From: Xestospongia muta
Lineage: Eukaryota; Porifera; Demospongiae; Haplosclerida; Petrosiidae
NCBI GenBank assembly: GCA_963693285.1
Contig: OY848921.1
Location: 5,717,229-5,781,228, forward strand
Reading direction: 5' to 3'
DNA length: 64,000 bases
The position numbers and the translations under genes were made by a program. The notes beneath the pieces were generated by a model. That model worked only from the letters and a program-made list of their open reading frames with translations. It did not search any database and was not told where the DNA came from. How positions within the stretch are numbered: the first letter of the stretch is position 1; every line of letters starts with the position of its first letter. This document shows, one piece after another, positions 1 to 11,309 of this stretch.

Positions 1-572
1 ATAACCTGAGCAACATTGCTGTTGTCGACTATAAGTCGTTTTGTAGCGTGTCAATGTATGAGTTCTATATTATAATATAAATTTGCATTTGTTAAATTTG
101 TATTTGTAATTTATATGTATTTATTATTGAAAATAACTATAATCATGAAATTATTTACTGCCTTTAATGAAATTTATCTTAATAGCAATACTACTAAATA
201 TATATTTTAAAAATTTTAATCTATCTCCATGATGACCAAATCTTGACCTAACATAAGAGTTTTATTTTAGACTAAGTTGTATTTGTAGTACTATAAGCAA
301 ATTGTCATTATAATTACATAATAAATATGTAACAAAACATATCATACTAACCCATCTCGACAGCGACTACCTCCCCACCAGCCACATGAGGTGTAAGTAG
401 CACGATATGTATAATATAATGTTCTTGAAGACACAGATACATATTGTGAGCAAGATGATACAGCATGACAACTGTATATGATAAGACAGATTACAATAAT
501 ACAGTGTCACAATAAAGCTTACCTATCCATCAAAACTGTATAACAAACTAAAATAATGAAGAACCTCACCAT
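1..572 (-). CDS. EMI/EGF/FN3 receptor, copy A (5' exons only)
   Basis: This is the start of a receptor gene that runs off the left edge. Exon 1 (523-572) encodes a start methionine and a hydrophobic signal peptide beginning MVRFFIILVCYTVLM, then a GTAAGC donor. Exon 2 (352-471, 120 nt) encodes the cysteine-rich first half of an EMI-like domain, with the conserved YRATYTSCGWW stretch. Exon 3 (1-64, cut by the window edge) carries the CCSGYG-type end of the EMI domain, as in copies B-E. Exon lengths and phases match copy B exactly. Similarity to the 5' flank of B ends near position 880, and the promoter block found above C, D and E is not recognisable here, so expression of this copy is uncertain. 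The remainder of the gene, to the left, cannot be judged. Confidence 0.75.
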
Positions 573-1019
573 TTTGGAGTTTGAGCACTGACTGTAACTT
601 TAATGTAATTCACTGAAAACTGATCGGTTGATTTAATTAATGCATTTAGCAAAATACAATATAGTAAACACAATAATGTTTCAATTTTAAATGTACTATG
701 GGATTGATTGTTTATGTATCTAATAATAGAACTTATATAATGATGTCATTTTTAACATTAGTTAAGAATATATGTTACCTGGATCAGTAGTGTTACTATG
801 GATTTATACTATTAAGAGATTTCATAGTTACTTAGGCTACATGTATCCTTCATAATACATTTGAAAAGATATATATATATAATATTATTTTGATCACTAT
901 TTACTATTAATAGCACTTAATATGTAGATAAATTATGCATGTGTGTCTAAAGAAGTGATTGATGAGATATATAATTAAACTCTGATTTTATATTATTCAG
1001 AAATTTTAAGGAGTGTAAT
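573..1019. other. 5' flank of copy A, no gene seen
   Basis: AT-rich DNA that resembles the 5' flank of copy B (about 15626-16000) up to roughly position 880. It includes the acceptor-like CAG just upstream of exon 1, which suggests a 5' UTR intron. No coding signal was seen. Confidence 0.5.
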
Positions 1020-4000
1020 ACATTATAAATTCGTCATCATTACAACATATGTAATTATTGTGTTCTATAGACATGGTGATTTAATTTATAAATCATATAA
1101 TATTTTCATGAAATAGCATATTAGAGTATACACGCAGTACAGCTCTTAACAGTAGTGTCATTTAAAAATATAAACACTGCACATATATACTATACACTAC
1201 TGCACTGCTTAATCTGTAATTCTATTATTGTCCATCAGTTCAGTTTCATAGTGGATAACAGTGTCAGTTATAACATAAGAATACAACAAAACTGATAATG
1301 AATCAGTTAAATAAACAATGTGTTTATCAGTGATGCATTTAACGTAAGGCCATATTGTAATGTAACAATACAGTACATTACACTACACACCCTAAGAAGT
1401 GCTTTTATTATTATCACCCAACAGTTTATATAATTAAACAAAGAGGGAAGACTTATTGTATATTTTATAGTGACAGCCCTTGACAGTAGTACTACAGATT
1501 ACTTAACAACAGCCCTTACTGACAAGCCTAGTCAAAGTTCAAAGTTATTTTAGCAATACTTTCTACATTACATATACAATCCTTTCTGCATATACGAAGT
1601 TACAAGTTAACTTATTAATAAGTAAGATGATGTCCATAATCATTCACATTATTATAGTAATAATACTACGGATCATGTTACTGTTAGAAATTTTGATAAG
1701 AAATCAAAAACGTCACCCACTTGTATAACATATAAGGTATCTAAGGTGAGATCATTATGTTTCTAATAAAAAAGATATATGGATAATATTATTACAGGTT
1801 TTGTATATTTCATTCCCAAAGTTTTGTGTCGTAAGATATATAAAATAGAGAATATGCAATAATTGTGTCGTAACCATCTAGGTCCAAAGCTTGGTCTCAT
1901 TTACCCACGATATTGATACATTGGTATTAGTATGTTTGAAACATGAGTGATTTTGTGATAACCTAGTTATGAATGTATTCTCAATCCTTAAGCAGTAGCT
2001 CTCTATAATACTGAGTTATCAAATGAAACAATCCAGGTTGCAGAGCATAAAAAGATAGAACATTAAACTCAATTTCATTTAATTTCAAGCTATTTCTGTT
2101 ATGGTACAAAACCGAAATTGTAGTCCATGATTCATTACAACTTTAATATGTATAATTATTATGTTCTATAAACATAGTGATATATAATCTCTAATAAAAG
2201 TAGCATATTAGGGTATGCACACAGTATATTACTTACCAGTAGTAACTTTAAAAAATATAAACACAGCACATGTGTACTAACACTATTGCATTGTTTAAAT
2301 CAGTAGTTCTATTATTGTCCATCAGTGCAGTGTCATAGTGAAAAACAGTGTCAGTTATAATAGAAGAATTCAACTGAACCGATAATGAATCAGTTAAATA
2401 AACAATCTATTATCAGTGATGGATGCAATTTAGGGCCATATTGTAATATAACAATACAGGATATAACACTACATACTCTTAGAAGTATTTTATAAGATCA
2501 TCAGAACAGTTTACATAATAAAACAAACAGGGAAGCCCTATTGTAAATTCTATAGTGACAGCCTTTGACATTAGTACTACAGTTTATAATGACAGCTCTT
2601 GTTGACAATCTTAGGATCATAATGCCAAAAATCAGGACTTGTTTTGTTACTCATGATTGCAGTCAGCACTTCCAAAAGAAACATTTGCAGAAATTAACAA
2701 CGAACTAACTTTGTGCATGAATTTGCATCACATATGACTCTTGATGTGAGTTGGGGATTTGGGTATGAGGTACTATAAAAATGTATGCGTTTCCAGTATG
2801 AGATAATGTGTGAAGAAACTGGAAAATAGAAATGGACTTCCATTGCTCAGCCTCGTGTATTTGAGAACTCAACTAAGATGTATAAGGTTTAAAGGGGTTG
2901 GCAACCCTAAGTTATTTTCAAATTTATTCATGTTCCGTTTAGATATTATTGATGCATTGTAATAATAGGACAGCTTGCAAGAAACATGGAAATTCATAGT
3001 CAATACAATTATTAATGTATTTATTATTATGAAAGTCTAAACTATATTTATGTTTTTTAATATTAATTTTGCATTTTATATAGCTGCTAACAACTTACAG
3101 CTGCTAGATAGATAGAGCTAGAGCACTGATCATATACTCCACACAGTTCACTGAGAGCACAATATAATGGTAGTCTTGACTCTTTTTTCTCTTAACAAAG
3201 AAGCAGGAAAATATTTAGTTTCTATTTCAGATTTGTCTTAGTACAGATCCAAAAGAGGACGATCAAAGAACCCTTCTTTAGTGCTGTTCTGCGCGTGCGT
3301 ATTACGAAACTCCCCGTTTTGTTATGAAGGGCCTTTTGTGTCAACAACCCTTCCTAATCAAAGTTCAAAGTTATTTTAGCAACCCTTTCTACATTACACA
3401 TACAATTCTTTCTGCATATACAAAGTTACAAGTTAACTTATTAATGTATGACAATGCCATAATAATTCACATTATAATAGTAATAATATTACAGATCGCG
3501 TTACTGTTAGAAATTTTGATGACAAAATCAAAAAGGTCACCCTCTTGTAGAACATATAAGGTATCTAAGGTGAGATCAATATGTTTCTAATAAAAAGGTC
3601 ATAGAAATAATATTATTACAGGTTTTCTATAAAATAGAGAATGTGTAATAATTGTACTGTAAGCAATCAGATCCAAAGCTTGGTCTCATTTACCCACGAT
3701 TTTGATACATTGGTATTAGCATGTTTGAAACATAAGTGATTTTGTGATAACCTAGTTATGAATGTATTCTCAATCCTTAAGCAGTAGCTCTCTATAATAC
3801 TGAGTTATCAAATGAAACAATCCAGGTTGCAGAGCATAAAAAGATAGAACATTAAAATCAATTTCATTTAATTTCAAGCTATTTCTGTTATGGTACAAAA
3901 ACGAAATTTTAGTCCATGAATCATTACAACTTTAATATGTATAGTTATTATGTTCTATAAACATAGTGATATATAATCTCTAATAAAAGTAGCATATTAG

Positions 4001-5690
4001 GGTATGCACACAGTATATTACTTACCAGTAGTAATTTTAAAAAATATAAACACAGCACACGTGTACTAACACTATTGCATTGTTTAATCAGTAATTCTAT
4101 TATTGTCCATTAGTGCAGTGTCATAGTGAAAAACAGTGTCAGTTATAATAGAAGAATACAACTGAACCGATAATGAATCAGTTAAATAAACAATCTATTA
4201 TCAGTGATGGATGCAATTTAGGGCCATATTGTAATATAACAATACAGGATATAACACTACATACTCTTAGAAGTATTTTATAAGATCATCAGAACAGTTT
4301 ACATAATAAAACAAACAGGGAAGCCCTATTGTAAATTCTATAGTGACAGCCTTTGACATTAGTACTACAGTTTATAATGACAGCTCTTGTTGACAATCTT
4401 AGGATCATAATGCCAAAAATCAGGACTTGTTTTGTTACTCATGATTGCAGTCAGCACTTCCAAAAGAAACATTTGCAGAAATTAACAACGAACTAACTTT
4501 GTGCATGAATTTGCATCACATATTACTCTTGATGTGAGTTGGGGATTTGGGTATGAGGTACTATAAAAATGTATGCGTTTCCAGTATGAGATAATGTGTG
4601 AAGAAACTGGAAAATAGAAATGGACTTCCATTGCTCAGCCTCGTGTATTTGAGAACTCAACTAAGATGTATAAGGTTTAAAGGGGTTGGCAACCCTAAGT
4701 TATTTTCAAATTTATTCATGTTCCGTTTAGATATTATTGATGCATTGTAATAATAGGACAGCTTGCAAGAAACATGGAAATTCATAGTCAATACAATTAT
4801 TAATGTATTTATTATTATGAAAGTCTAAACTATATTTATGTTTTTTAATATTAATTTTGCATTTTATATAGCTGCTAACAACTTACAGCTGCTAGATAGA
4901 TAGAGCTAGAGCACTGATCATATACTCCACACAGTTCACTGAGAGCACAATATAATGGTAGTCTTGACTCTTTTTTCTCTTAACAAAGAAGCAGGAAAAT
5001 ATTTAGTTTCTATTTCAGATTTGTCTTAGTACAGATCCAAAAGAGGACGATCAAAGAACCCTTCTTTAGTGCTGTTCTGCGCGTGCGTATTACGAAACTC
5101 CCCGTTTTGTTATGAAGGGCCTTTTGTGTCAACAACCCTTCCTAATCAAAGTTCAAAGTTATTTTAGCAACCCTTTCTACATTACACATACAATTCTTTC
5201 TGCATATACAAAGTTACAAGTTAACTTATTAATGTATGACAATGCCATAATAATTCACATTATAATAGTAATAATATTACAGATCGCGTTACTGTTAGAA
5301 ATTTTGATGACAAAATCAAAAAGGTCACCCTCTTGTAGAACATATAAGGTATCTAAGGTGAGATCAATATGTTTCTAATAAAAAGGTCATAGAAATAATA
5401 TTATTACAGGTTTTCTATAAATTAGAGAATGTGCAATAATTGTACTGTAAGCAATCAGATCCAAAGCTTGGTCTCATTTACCTACGATTTTGATACATTG
5501 GTATTAGCATGTTTGAAACATCAGTGATTTTGTGATAAGCTAGTTATGAATATATTCTCGATCTTTCAGCAGTAGCTCTCTATAATACTGAGTTATCAAA
5601 AAAAATAATCCAGCATAAAAAGATAGAACATTAAACTCAATTTCATTTTAATTTCAAAACTATTTCCATTATTATACAAAACTGACACTG
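1020..5690. repeat. Three-unit direct repeat, two units at a 1788-bp period
   Basis: Three direct copies of one non-coding unit lie in series. The first (about 1020-2130) is short and diverged. The second (about 2130-3915) and third (about 3918-5690) are near-identical over 1788 bp, which indicates a recent tandem duplication. Relative to the first, both carry an extra 749-bp segment (2599-3347 and 4387-5135) bounded by TTGTTGACA and TGTCAACAA. The 88-residue open frames at 3324-3590 and 5112-5378 are identical only because the DNA is duplicated. They are hydrophobic, AT-driven and show no family signature, so I do not call them genes. Confidence 0.85.
2599..3347. mobile_element. 749-bp segment with 9-bp inverted ends, present in two of three repeat units
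   Basis: The unit at about 1020-2130 reads straight through this site, while the 1788-bp units contain this block; the second copy is 4387-5135. The ends are a perfect 9-bp inverted repeat, TTGTTGACA/TGTCAACAA. No transposase is encoded. It may be a non-autonomous DNA element that inserted before the tandem duplication, or sequence lost from the first unit. No clear target duplication was found. Confidence 0.4.
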
Positions 5691-7503
5691 TAGTCATCAT
5701 CTTAAGCTTATTGAAAAACATTGCTATACAAGAATATGAACTTTCATTGTTGGCCATATCTAGCCAATAAATATAATAGGAACAATAACAGAGAGGTACA
5801 AGAGTAATTAGAAGATAACTTTCATATTTATTTGAAAAAATGTCCATCTTTATAAATGTTGGCGTGTTTAGGTTCCTAGCTAGATTCACGGCCATATAGA
5901 AGTACAGGAATAACAAAATTTTCTAAGATACTTTGACCAATTAAATGGTTGAAGTGCACACAACACTCTACAAACTTCATAAATGTTCAGTTAATCGACT
6001 TTATTGGAGAAACATGATATCTTCACCACACTCCAAGAATTATACCTCAGGTTTAATACTTAACATTTGCCCAGCCATGTTAATATTTGTTGCTGTGTAA
6101 TTTCATTTGTGAAATGTACAACTTCTGTTTGAATCTCCAATGTTTTAAGACATTTATGCAAGGCTTATATGAATTAAATGTTTTAAAACATTTACTAAAG
6201 GTTTGTGTGGCACTGCTAAAGGAACAAATGTTCCAATAGCCAGACCTCAGGTGATGAGACTTTGATTGAAAAAATCCAGACTTCTTATAGAAAATTCATT
6301 ACAATGTACAAAGAACTGAGAGAACAGAGCTATTTTAACAGGTGGTCAAAGTGTATTCACTTATTTTGAACAGCTCCATATTAAAGAAATAGAAATGATC
6401 ACAGTCTCCAACATGTATATGTTTCAAACGAGATCCTCTAGTTAAGAAGATGGCATTTTGTACAGGATATTCCATTCCAATGTGCAATGAAGGGGAGAGA
6501 GACATATCATTGTAAGGATGAATACTCACTAAATATCAATAACTCAACATTAGTTTCTACAATTTTACAGACACAATAACAGTAACAATTTTGTACATGA
6601 TGAATGACTGGTCAATCTCTTATAAATAACTTTAATATATCATTCAGGTCAGAATCATAAACCTGGTGTTCAATATTAATCACCTTAATGGGGGAGAAAA
6701 GTGGTGAATTAGTACATAATTAATGTGTATTTTGTGGACCTTGGAAACAGAAATTTTCCTGAGTGCTTCTTCGTTATCAACGAGTAGATTTAGTTTGTCT
6801 TTCATATCAATCTAGCTGTTAGTTGTATACTACTATAGACTACATGACTATTTCTTTTAACTTGTATATTTCACTTTCTGTAAACCAGTAGTAATTATAT
6901 AAAGATCAACTCTTATTTCTTTATTATATTTTCACACTGTTAATTGGTTCCTTTAATTAATTAAAACACATTATGGCTGCATATATCTCTATAAAATACT
7001 TTGAAGTGTATGTATAAATATCATAGCAACAGTTCTAGTCTACCATCTCATAATCACAGACTTCACAGTACTGACAATTAGTTACATGAATCACCAATTC
7101 TGTAGTACATTTACTACATTAGTAATGATAACTGTACAGGATGTTTAATTTTCTTTTTTCTTCATCATCTTATTCATTATTGGGTAATATCACTTTTGTC
7201 ATGTTAATAAAGTTGATCATTTGGTAGTCCATCACACCACATAACCCTAGGAGTGGGGGCAGTAATTTTGATTTGAATGGAAAGCTTGGGAGGGGTTACA
7301 TTATCTGTAAACACATATTTCTGTTAAAACGTTTTCCCTTTATTAATAATGATGATGTCTACATTTTTAAAAGTGATCTGAATAAGATGAAATCTAGCAT
7401 TTCAAATTTCTCCTACAGACTTTTTTATTTAAAGAACATGTTATATACCAGGGTACAATGCATATGACTGATCTGACTAATATTAAACTCAAACTGTGCT
7501 TAT
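5691..7503. other. Intergenic AT-rich DNA, one weak candidate exon
   Basis: No recognisable gene. A minus-strand frame at 6335-6529 has a balanced composition (it begins MSIHPYNDMSLSPSLHIGM) and an acceptor-like AG before it, so it could be an exon, but no partner exon or family was recognised. A repeated ATGTTTTAA.ACATTTA motif occurs twice around 6140-6200. Confidence 0.3.
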
Positions 7504-8045
7504 CACTGGAAAAATTAATATGTTTCTGGACCATGAAACATCTGGAAACGTTTTGAAAATGTCAAGTATCCTGTTATGTTTCTGGTGTTTCCAAACTAAG
7601 GAAACATAAAGATTTCTTTTGCTAAGAAACACATGTGAAGAGCAAGTTTCCCACTATATAGAAACACTTGAAAACACCAAATTTTTATTCGTATTCACTA
7701 AAGAAACTTTAATGTTTCCATTGAATTTAATAATTATTTACAAATACAACAAATCCAAAAACATCAAGTAATCACTACAAAATTAAATACATTTATGATG
7801 TCCTCAAAAAAAGAAAATGATATGTAAATCATAAATAATTAAATATAATGTCATTGTCACATAAATAACTTAAACAATAAATGACATAATCAGAATACTC
7901 TCAACAAACCAGTACTTGATGACATGATATACTACATAACATAACTTTTTAAATGATTGGATAAATGACTCATAAAATTAATTATTGAATAACCACTGTC
8001 ATTACAATCAATGCTGAAAAGCACATTCCGAATAACCAGCTGGTT

Positions 8046-10097
8046 TCAGTCTATCAGAAGGAAGGCCTTCCTCCATTTTAAGTCATAATGCTTACTTCTT
8101 ATTGAACAATTTTTGGAAGATTTTTTGTCCAAAGCATACAGTAATTTTGTTAGATTTTTTCCTCTCAAGGGAAGAGTGCAGATAATAAACTGGTAATCTT
8201 CATTTTCATCACTCTCTTCTGAGCTCATCATATCACAAGTGAAACAAACTCTCCACTTTGCTTTAGTAGCGTCAGATAGACCAGCTATTCAATCATATTC
8301 AGTAAGTCTTCGTTGTAGCTTCTATTAAAAAAACAGTGTTTGAAATAAAAAAAGAAAAATTCATAGGTATTTACACTAACATTATTAATATTATTTCCTA
8401 TAATGGAAATTACAATAGTATTAATTAAATGGTATGAACTACTTACTCTAGTTATCCTGTTTATTCTTCTCTGTTTTTCAAATTTATTAGAATACTTTCC
8501 TGAATTTATGAGCTTTGTCTTAGTGTGACAACTTGAAAAATAAGTTTTAGTAGCATCTATAAAAGGATCATAATGGTGAGTAATATGGTACAACCATATT
8601 TAATAAAATACTTAATAATACACACATTATATAATATATAACATTCATAATTTCAACAGATATGCCAATATGTCTTTCAGGTTGATAATATTACTAACCA
8701 TTAATAACTGAAGTGGCTACATCAGGAAAACGAGATTTCACTTCTGCTACTAATTTCTTTAATATCATTTGATTTTCTTTGTCACCTATTTTCTTACTAC
8801 AACAAGTATACAGAAGATAGTGTTACAAGTAGAGGTCATGTTATTCATACCTAAAGTTCCATTCAAGGTTCTCATCTTCTTCGTATAAAGCTAAATATGT
8901 TTTGCGTACACAATCCTAGATAATAAAAGTTACTATAACATGATGTGTGGGTAGATCATACATACTAACAGTGTTATACATACAATATTGTCACAATAAT
9001 ATTACTATATTTGCCTATCACTGTAAAAATTAATCATAGTTTAGAATAGTGAGCAGACCTTTCAACCATTCCACCCTACTATTAGTTTATAATGGGACGT
9101 AGGGAAATGTCTTGAGATTCTTGACACAAATTACAGTGTACTGTTTGTTCAAAAATACGCAATCAATTGACTGTACACATAATATAGTACTGTAATATAT
9201 TTATTTTCCAGTTTAGCCCCATACCAAAAACATTTCAAACCCTAAAGCATAAGGATAGTATAGAGTATTCTTTCTGAATAAACATATCGTGATACCTAAG
9301 TCAACTAAAAAGCCTAAGGAGAAATTGAGATTAACATAGACCACAAATTGTATAATAGCTATGTGGTTGTCTTATAAAAGCTGTTAAATTTCTCACTTTA
9401 CCTCAGCAGATCAAAATAACTTACTCTTACTTCAGGAGGTGAAATCTTTCTTCTTGTAGTAGAACCATGACATTGTCCAAATCTACCTTCCAAGTCCTCA
9501 ATACGTGTCTGTAACCTTTCTTCTTAATTTTTAATCTCTTGGAAAACTTTTTCCAATGCTACAAAAATATAATATAAAAGTGTACAATTTTACCATTTAC
9601 CATTTTCTGTTCATTATCAATGAAGTTATGGACAACAGGAGATTCCTTAACTTTAGTACTACCTTGAGTTTTTTGATTACACTTCAAAAGAATTCTTGAT
9701 GATGACTTAGCTTTAGCATGGTAGGGAGTTATTTCAGTTGAAGCTTTAGAATTACCCAGTGTTGTATTGTCAGTTTGGTTTTGACTATAGTAGTAACTTT
9801 GGCACTAGCTTTAACACTGTTGTCTTTTGTTTTTAAAGAAGCGCTAGCATTTATCCAAGAAGGTAACTGAGATGGACCAATGGCATCTTCGAAACGAGAG
9901 AGTAGGTTCAATCGACTGTTCACTGCTATTCTTGGAGGTGTAGGAGGATTTACAACAGGACTTGAGTCATCACTTTCAGTACTGTGACAGTTAGATGAGC
10001 TCGATGACAGGCTCTCAGGATACTCATCATAGTCATTACCATTGAGTTGATCAAAACAGCTAGGACTGGGTTGATGCTGATGGAAAGAATAGGCCAT
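8046..10097 (-). pseudogene. CACTA-element accessory gene, decayed multi-exon remnant
   Basis: The start is at 10097 (MAYSFHQHQPSPSCF), followed by a Ser-rich acidic stretch and a proline-rich PPTPPRI segment. The frame shifts by one near 9775, and the sequence resumes as STEITPYHAKAKSS to a GTAAAT donor. A coiled-coil exon (about 9435-9560) reads ALEKVFQEIKN, a TAA stop, then EERLQTRIEDLEGRFGQ. Further exons follow at about 8880-8920 (VRKTYLALYEEDENLEWNF), 8705-8760 and 8440-8590. A last exon holds a second in-frame stop near 8287, just before IAGLSDATKAKW and the acidic MMSSEESDENED block, ending at 8046. Similar acidic, coiled-coil proteins are, to my knowledge, common beside invertebrate transposons; the function is unknown. 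Two stops and one frameshift mark it as a pseudogene. Confidence 0.7.
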
Positions 10098-10229
10098 CTT
10101 CTAACTTCTAGAGCTAGAGAGAACGACATAAAACTGTACAGAGATCCCGCGCCTTTCGGCTACGTAACTACGTTATCACGTGATCACTACAACAGTGGAA
10201 GAGAGGTATCTTGGTTACTTTGTTCTAAA

Positions 10230-10484
10230 ATGTCTCAGAGATTAAGACAGTCTAAGACTACAAATTTCATGCTTTGTGGACATTGTTTTAAAAGACTCTC
10301 ATTGAAAACTTACAAGCAGCATCGACAATTATACTGTCACTCAGGAATCTGGTGTAATGTATCACAACCCCAGAAGCACAATGATAATAGCTCTTCTATC
10401 AGTTTGTCTGATTCATCTATTGATGATTCCGTTAAAGAGACTGATTTTTGCCGCAAGAAAGAACAGCCATCATTACTTTGGTAA
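10230..10484 (+). CDS. Small zinc-finger-like protein of the CACTA element (probably a truncated N-terminus)
   Basis: An 84-residue frame whose best start is the ATG at 10230, giving MSQRLRQSKTTNFMLCGHC. The upstream in-frame extension to 10047 overlaps the divergent gene and is unlikely to be real. It contains CGHC followed by LSLKTYKQHRQLYC, a CxxC...HxxxxC arrangement resembling the N-terminal finger of transposon proteins that bind element ends. A Ser-rich acidic tail follows. In full-length relatives I would expect a transposase downstream; here only about 100 further bases precede low-complexity subterminal DNA, so the gene appears truncated. It is transcribed divergently from the neighbouring decayed gene. 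Confidence 0.5.
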   Translation: MSQRLRQSKTTNFMLCGHCFKRLSLKTYKQHRQLYCHSGIWCNVSQPQKHNDNSSSISLSDSSIDDSVKETDFCRKKEQPSLLW

Positions 10485-10898
10485 ACCTAATGAGCTGTAT
10501 TGTAACTCAACTTTAATTGAGTTCTGTTTAGACAACCAGTTTGTATCAATAGAAAACATTCTTGGGATAGGTCTTGCACTTACACTATCAATGATGAGAC
10601 AGTACTAGTTGGGAGTCCATTAATTTCTTGTAGACCATAAATGATTGATTTTACTTTTTCCTTTAAAGTTATAGATTTATGTTATTGCTTGATAATAAAT
10701 TTTGAAGTATATATAATTAATTATCAAAGAAAACATTTGTTTCTAACCTTTGGAATTGTGAAGTATTTTAATATTGGAAACATAATAAAAAATTACAAAT
10801 TTCCAAAACAGAAACATATAGAGAAATTTATTATATATGTTTCCTTTACGTTTCTTAGAGGACAACATATTGGAAACATATTTAATTTTCCAGTGTAT

Positions 10899-11309
10899 GT
10901 CGCCATACTAGGAAAACATTACTTCAAATCACTCTTATTTTTGGGATTGAATTGGATCATATAATCCAACCTCTGATCTCCATTTAGAATAGTACAAAGA
11001 CTAGCTTGTAGAAATAGAGAAAGTACTCTCAACATACCAATATCATCCAGAAATTGTGAAATAAATGAATTGTACCTCTATTGGTATCACAACAGTATCA
11101 AAGGAGGATAGTCTATGGATCAATACTATCAATTAACTAGTATGTATCAATTATTTACAACCAAACAAAACATCTTCACATTTTATATTTTTACTTACTA
11201 AATGTAATACTATAGTTTACTATCACACTTAATTTAATACTATACGATATAGCAGTATAAATCCAGCTTTATTGTCTTTATGTTAAAATCATTATTTGGC
11301 CATAGAAAT
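10899..11309. other. 3' flank of receptor copy B
   Basis: AT-rich sequence between the CACTA element and the last exon of copy B. It includes a minus-strand AATAAA-type polyadenylation signal at about 11270 (read as GACAATAAAGC on the minus strand), just beyond the B stop codon. No other gene was seen, and unlike the other units there is no VPS13-like exon here. Confidence 0.5.

Larger units (their letters stand above)
7504..10895. mobile_element. CACTA (EnSpm-like) DNA transposon, probably non-autonomous
   Basis: The left end starts CACTGGAAAAATTAATATG and the right end, read inward, starts CACTGGAAAATTAAATATG, so the terminal inverted repeats match over roughly 23 of 25 bases. The element is flanked by a 3-bp duplication, TAT (7501-7503 and 10896-10898), the size typical of the CACTA superfamily. 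Short GGAAACAT-type motifs recur in both orientations inside each end (about 7520-7730 and 10740-10885), as expected of CACTA subterminal repeats. It carries two divergent genes with the control region between them near 10100-10230. No DDE transposase domain is present, so it is likely a deletion derivative or dead copy. Confidence 0.85.

Noticed and set aside
3324..3590. 88-residue open frame, identical copy at 5112-5378
   Set aside because: The repetition comes from the tandem duplication of DNA. The frame is hydrophobic and AT-driven, has no family motif, and is not conserved in the diverged first unit.
5596..5916. 106-residue minus-strand frame
   Set aside because: Half lies in the repeat unit and the composition is typical of AT-rich random frames. 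No splice context or motif.
7273..7467. 64-residue plus-strand frame
   Set aside because: No motif and no neighbouring exons; it sits just outside the CACTA element.
10641..10964. 107-residue plus-strand frame
   Set aside because: It spans the right end of the CACTA element and its subterminal repeats, so it is not a gene.
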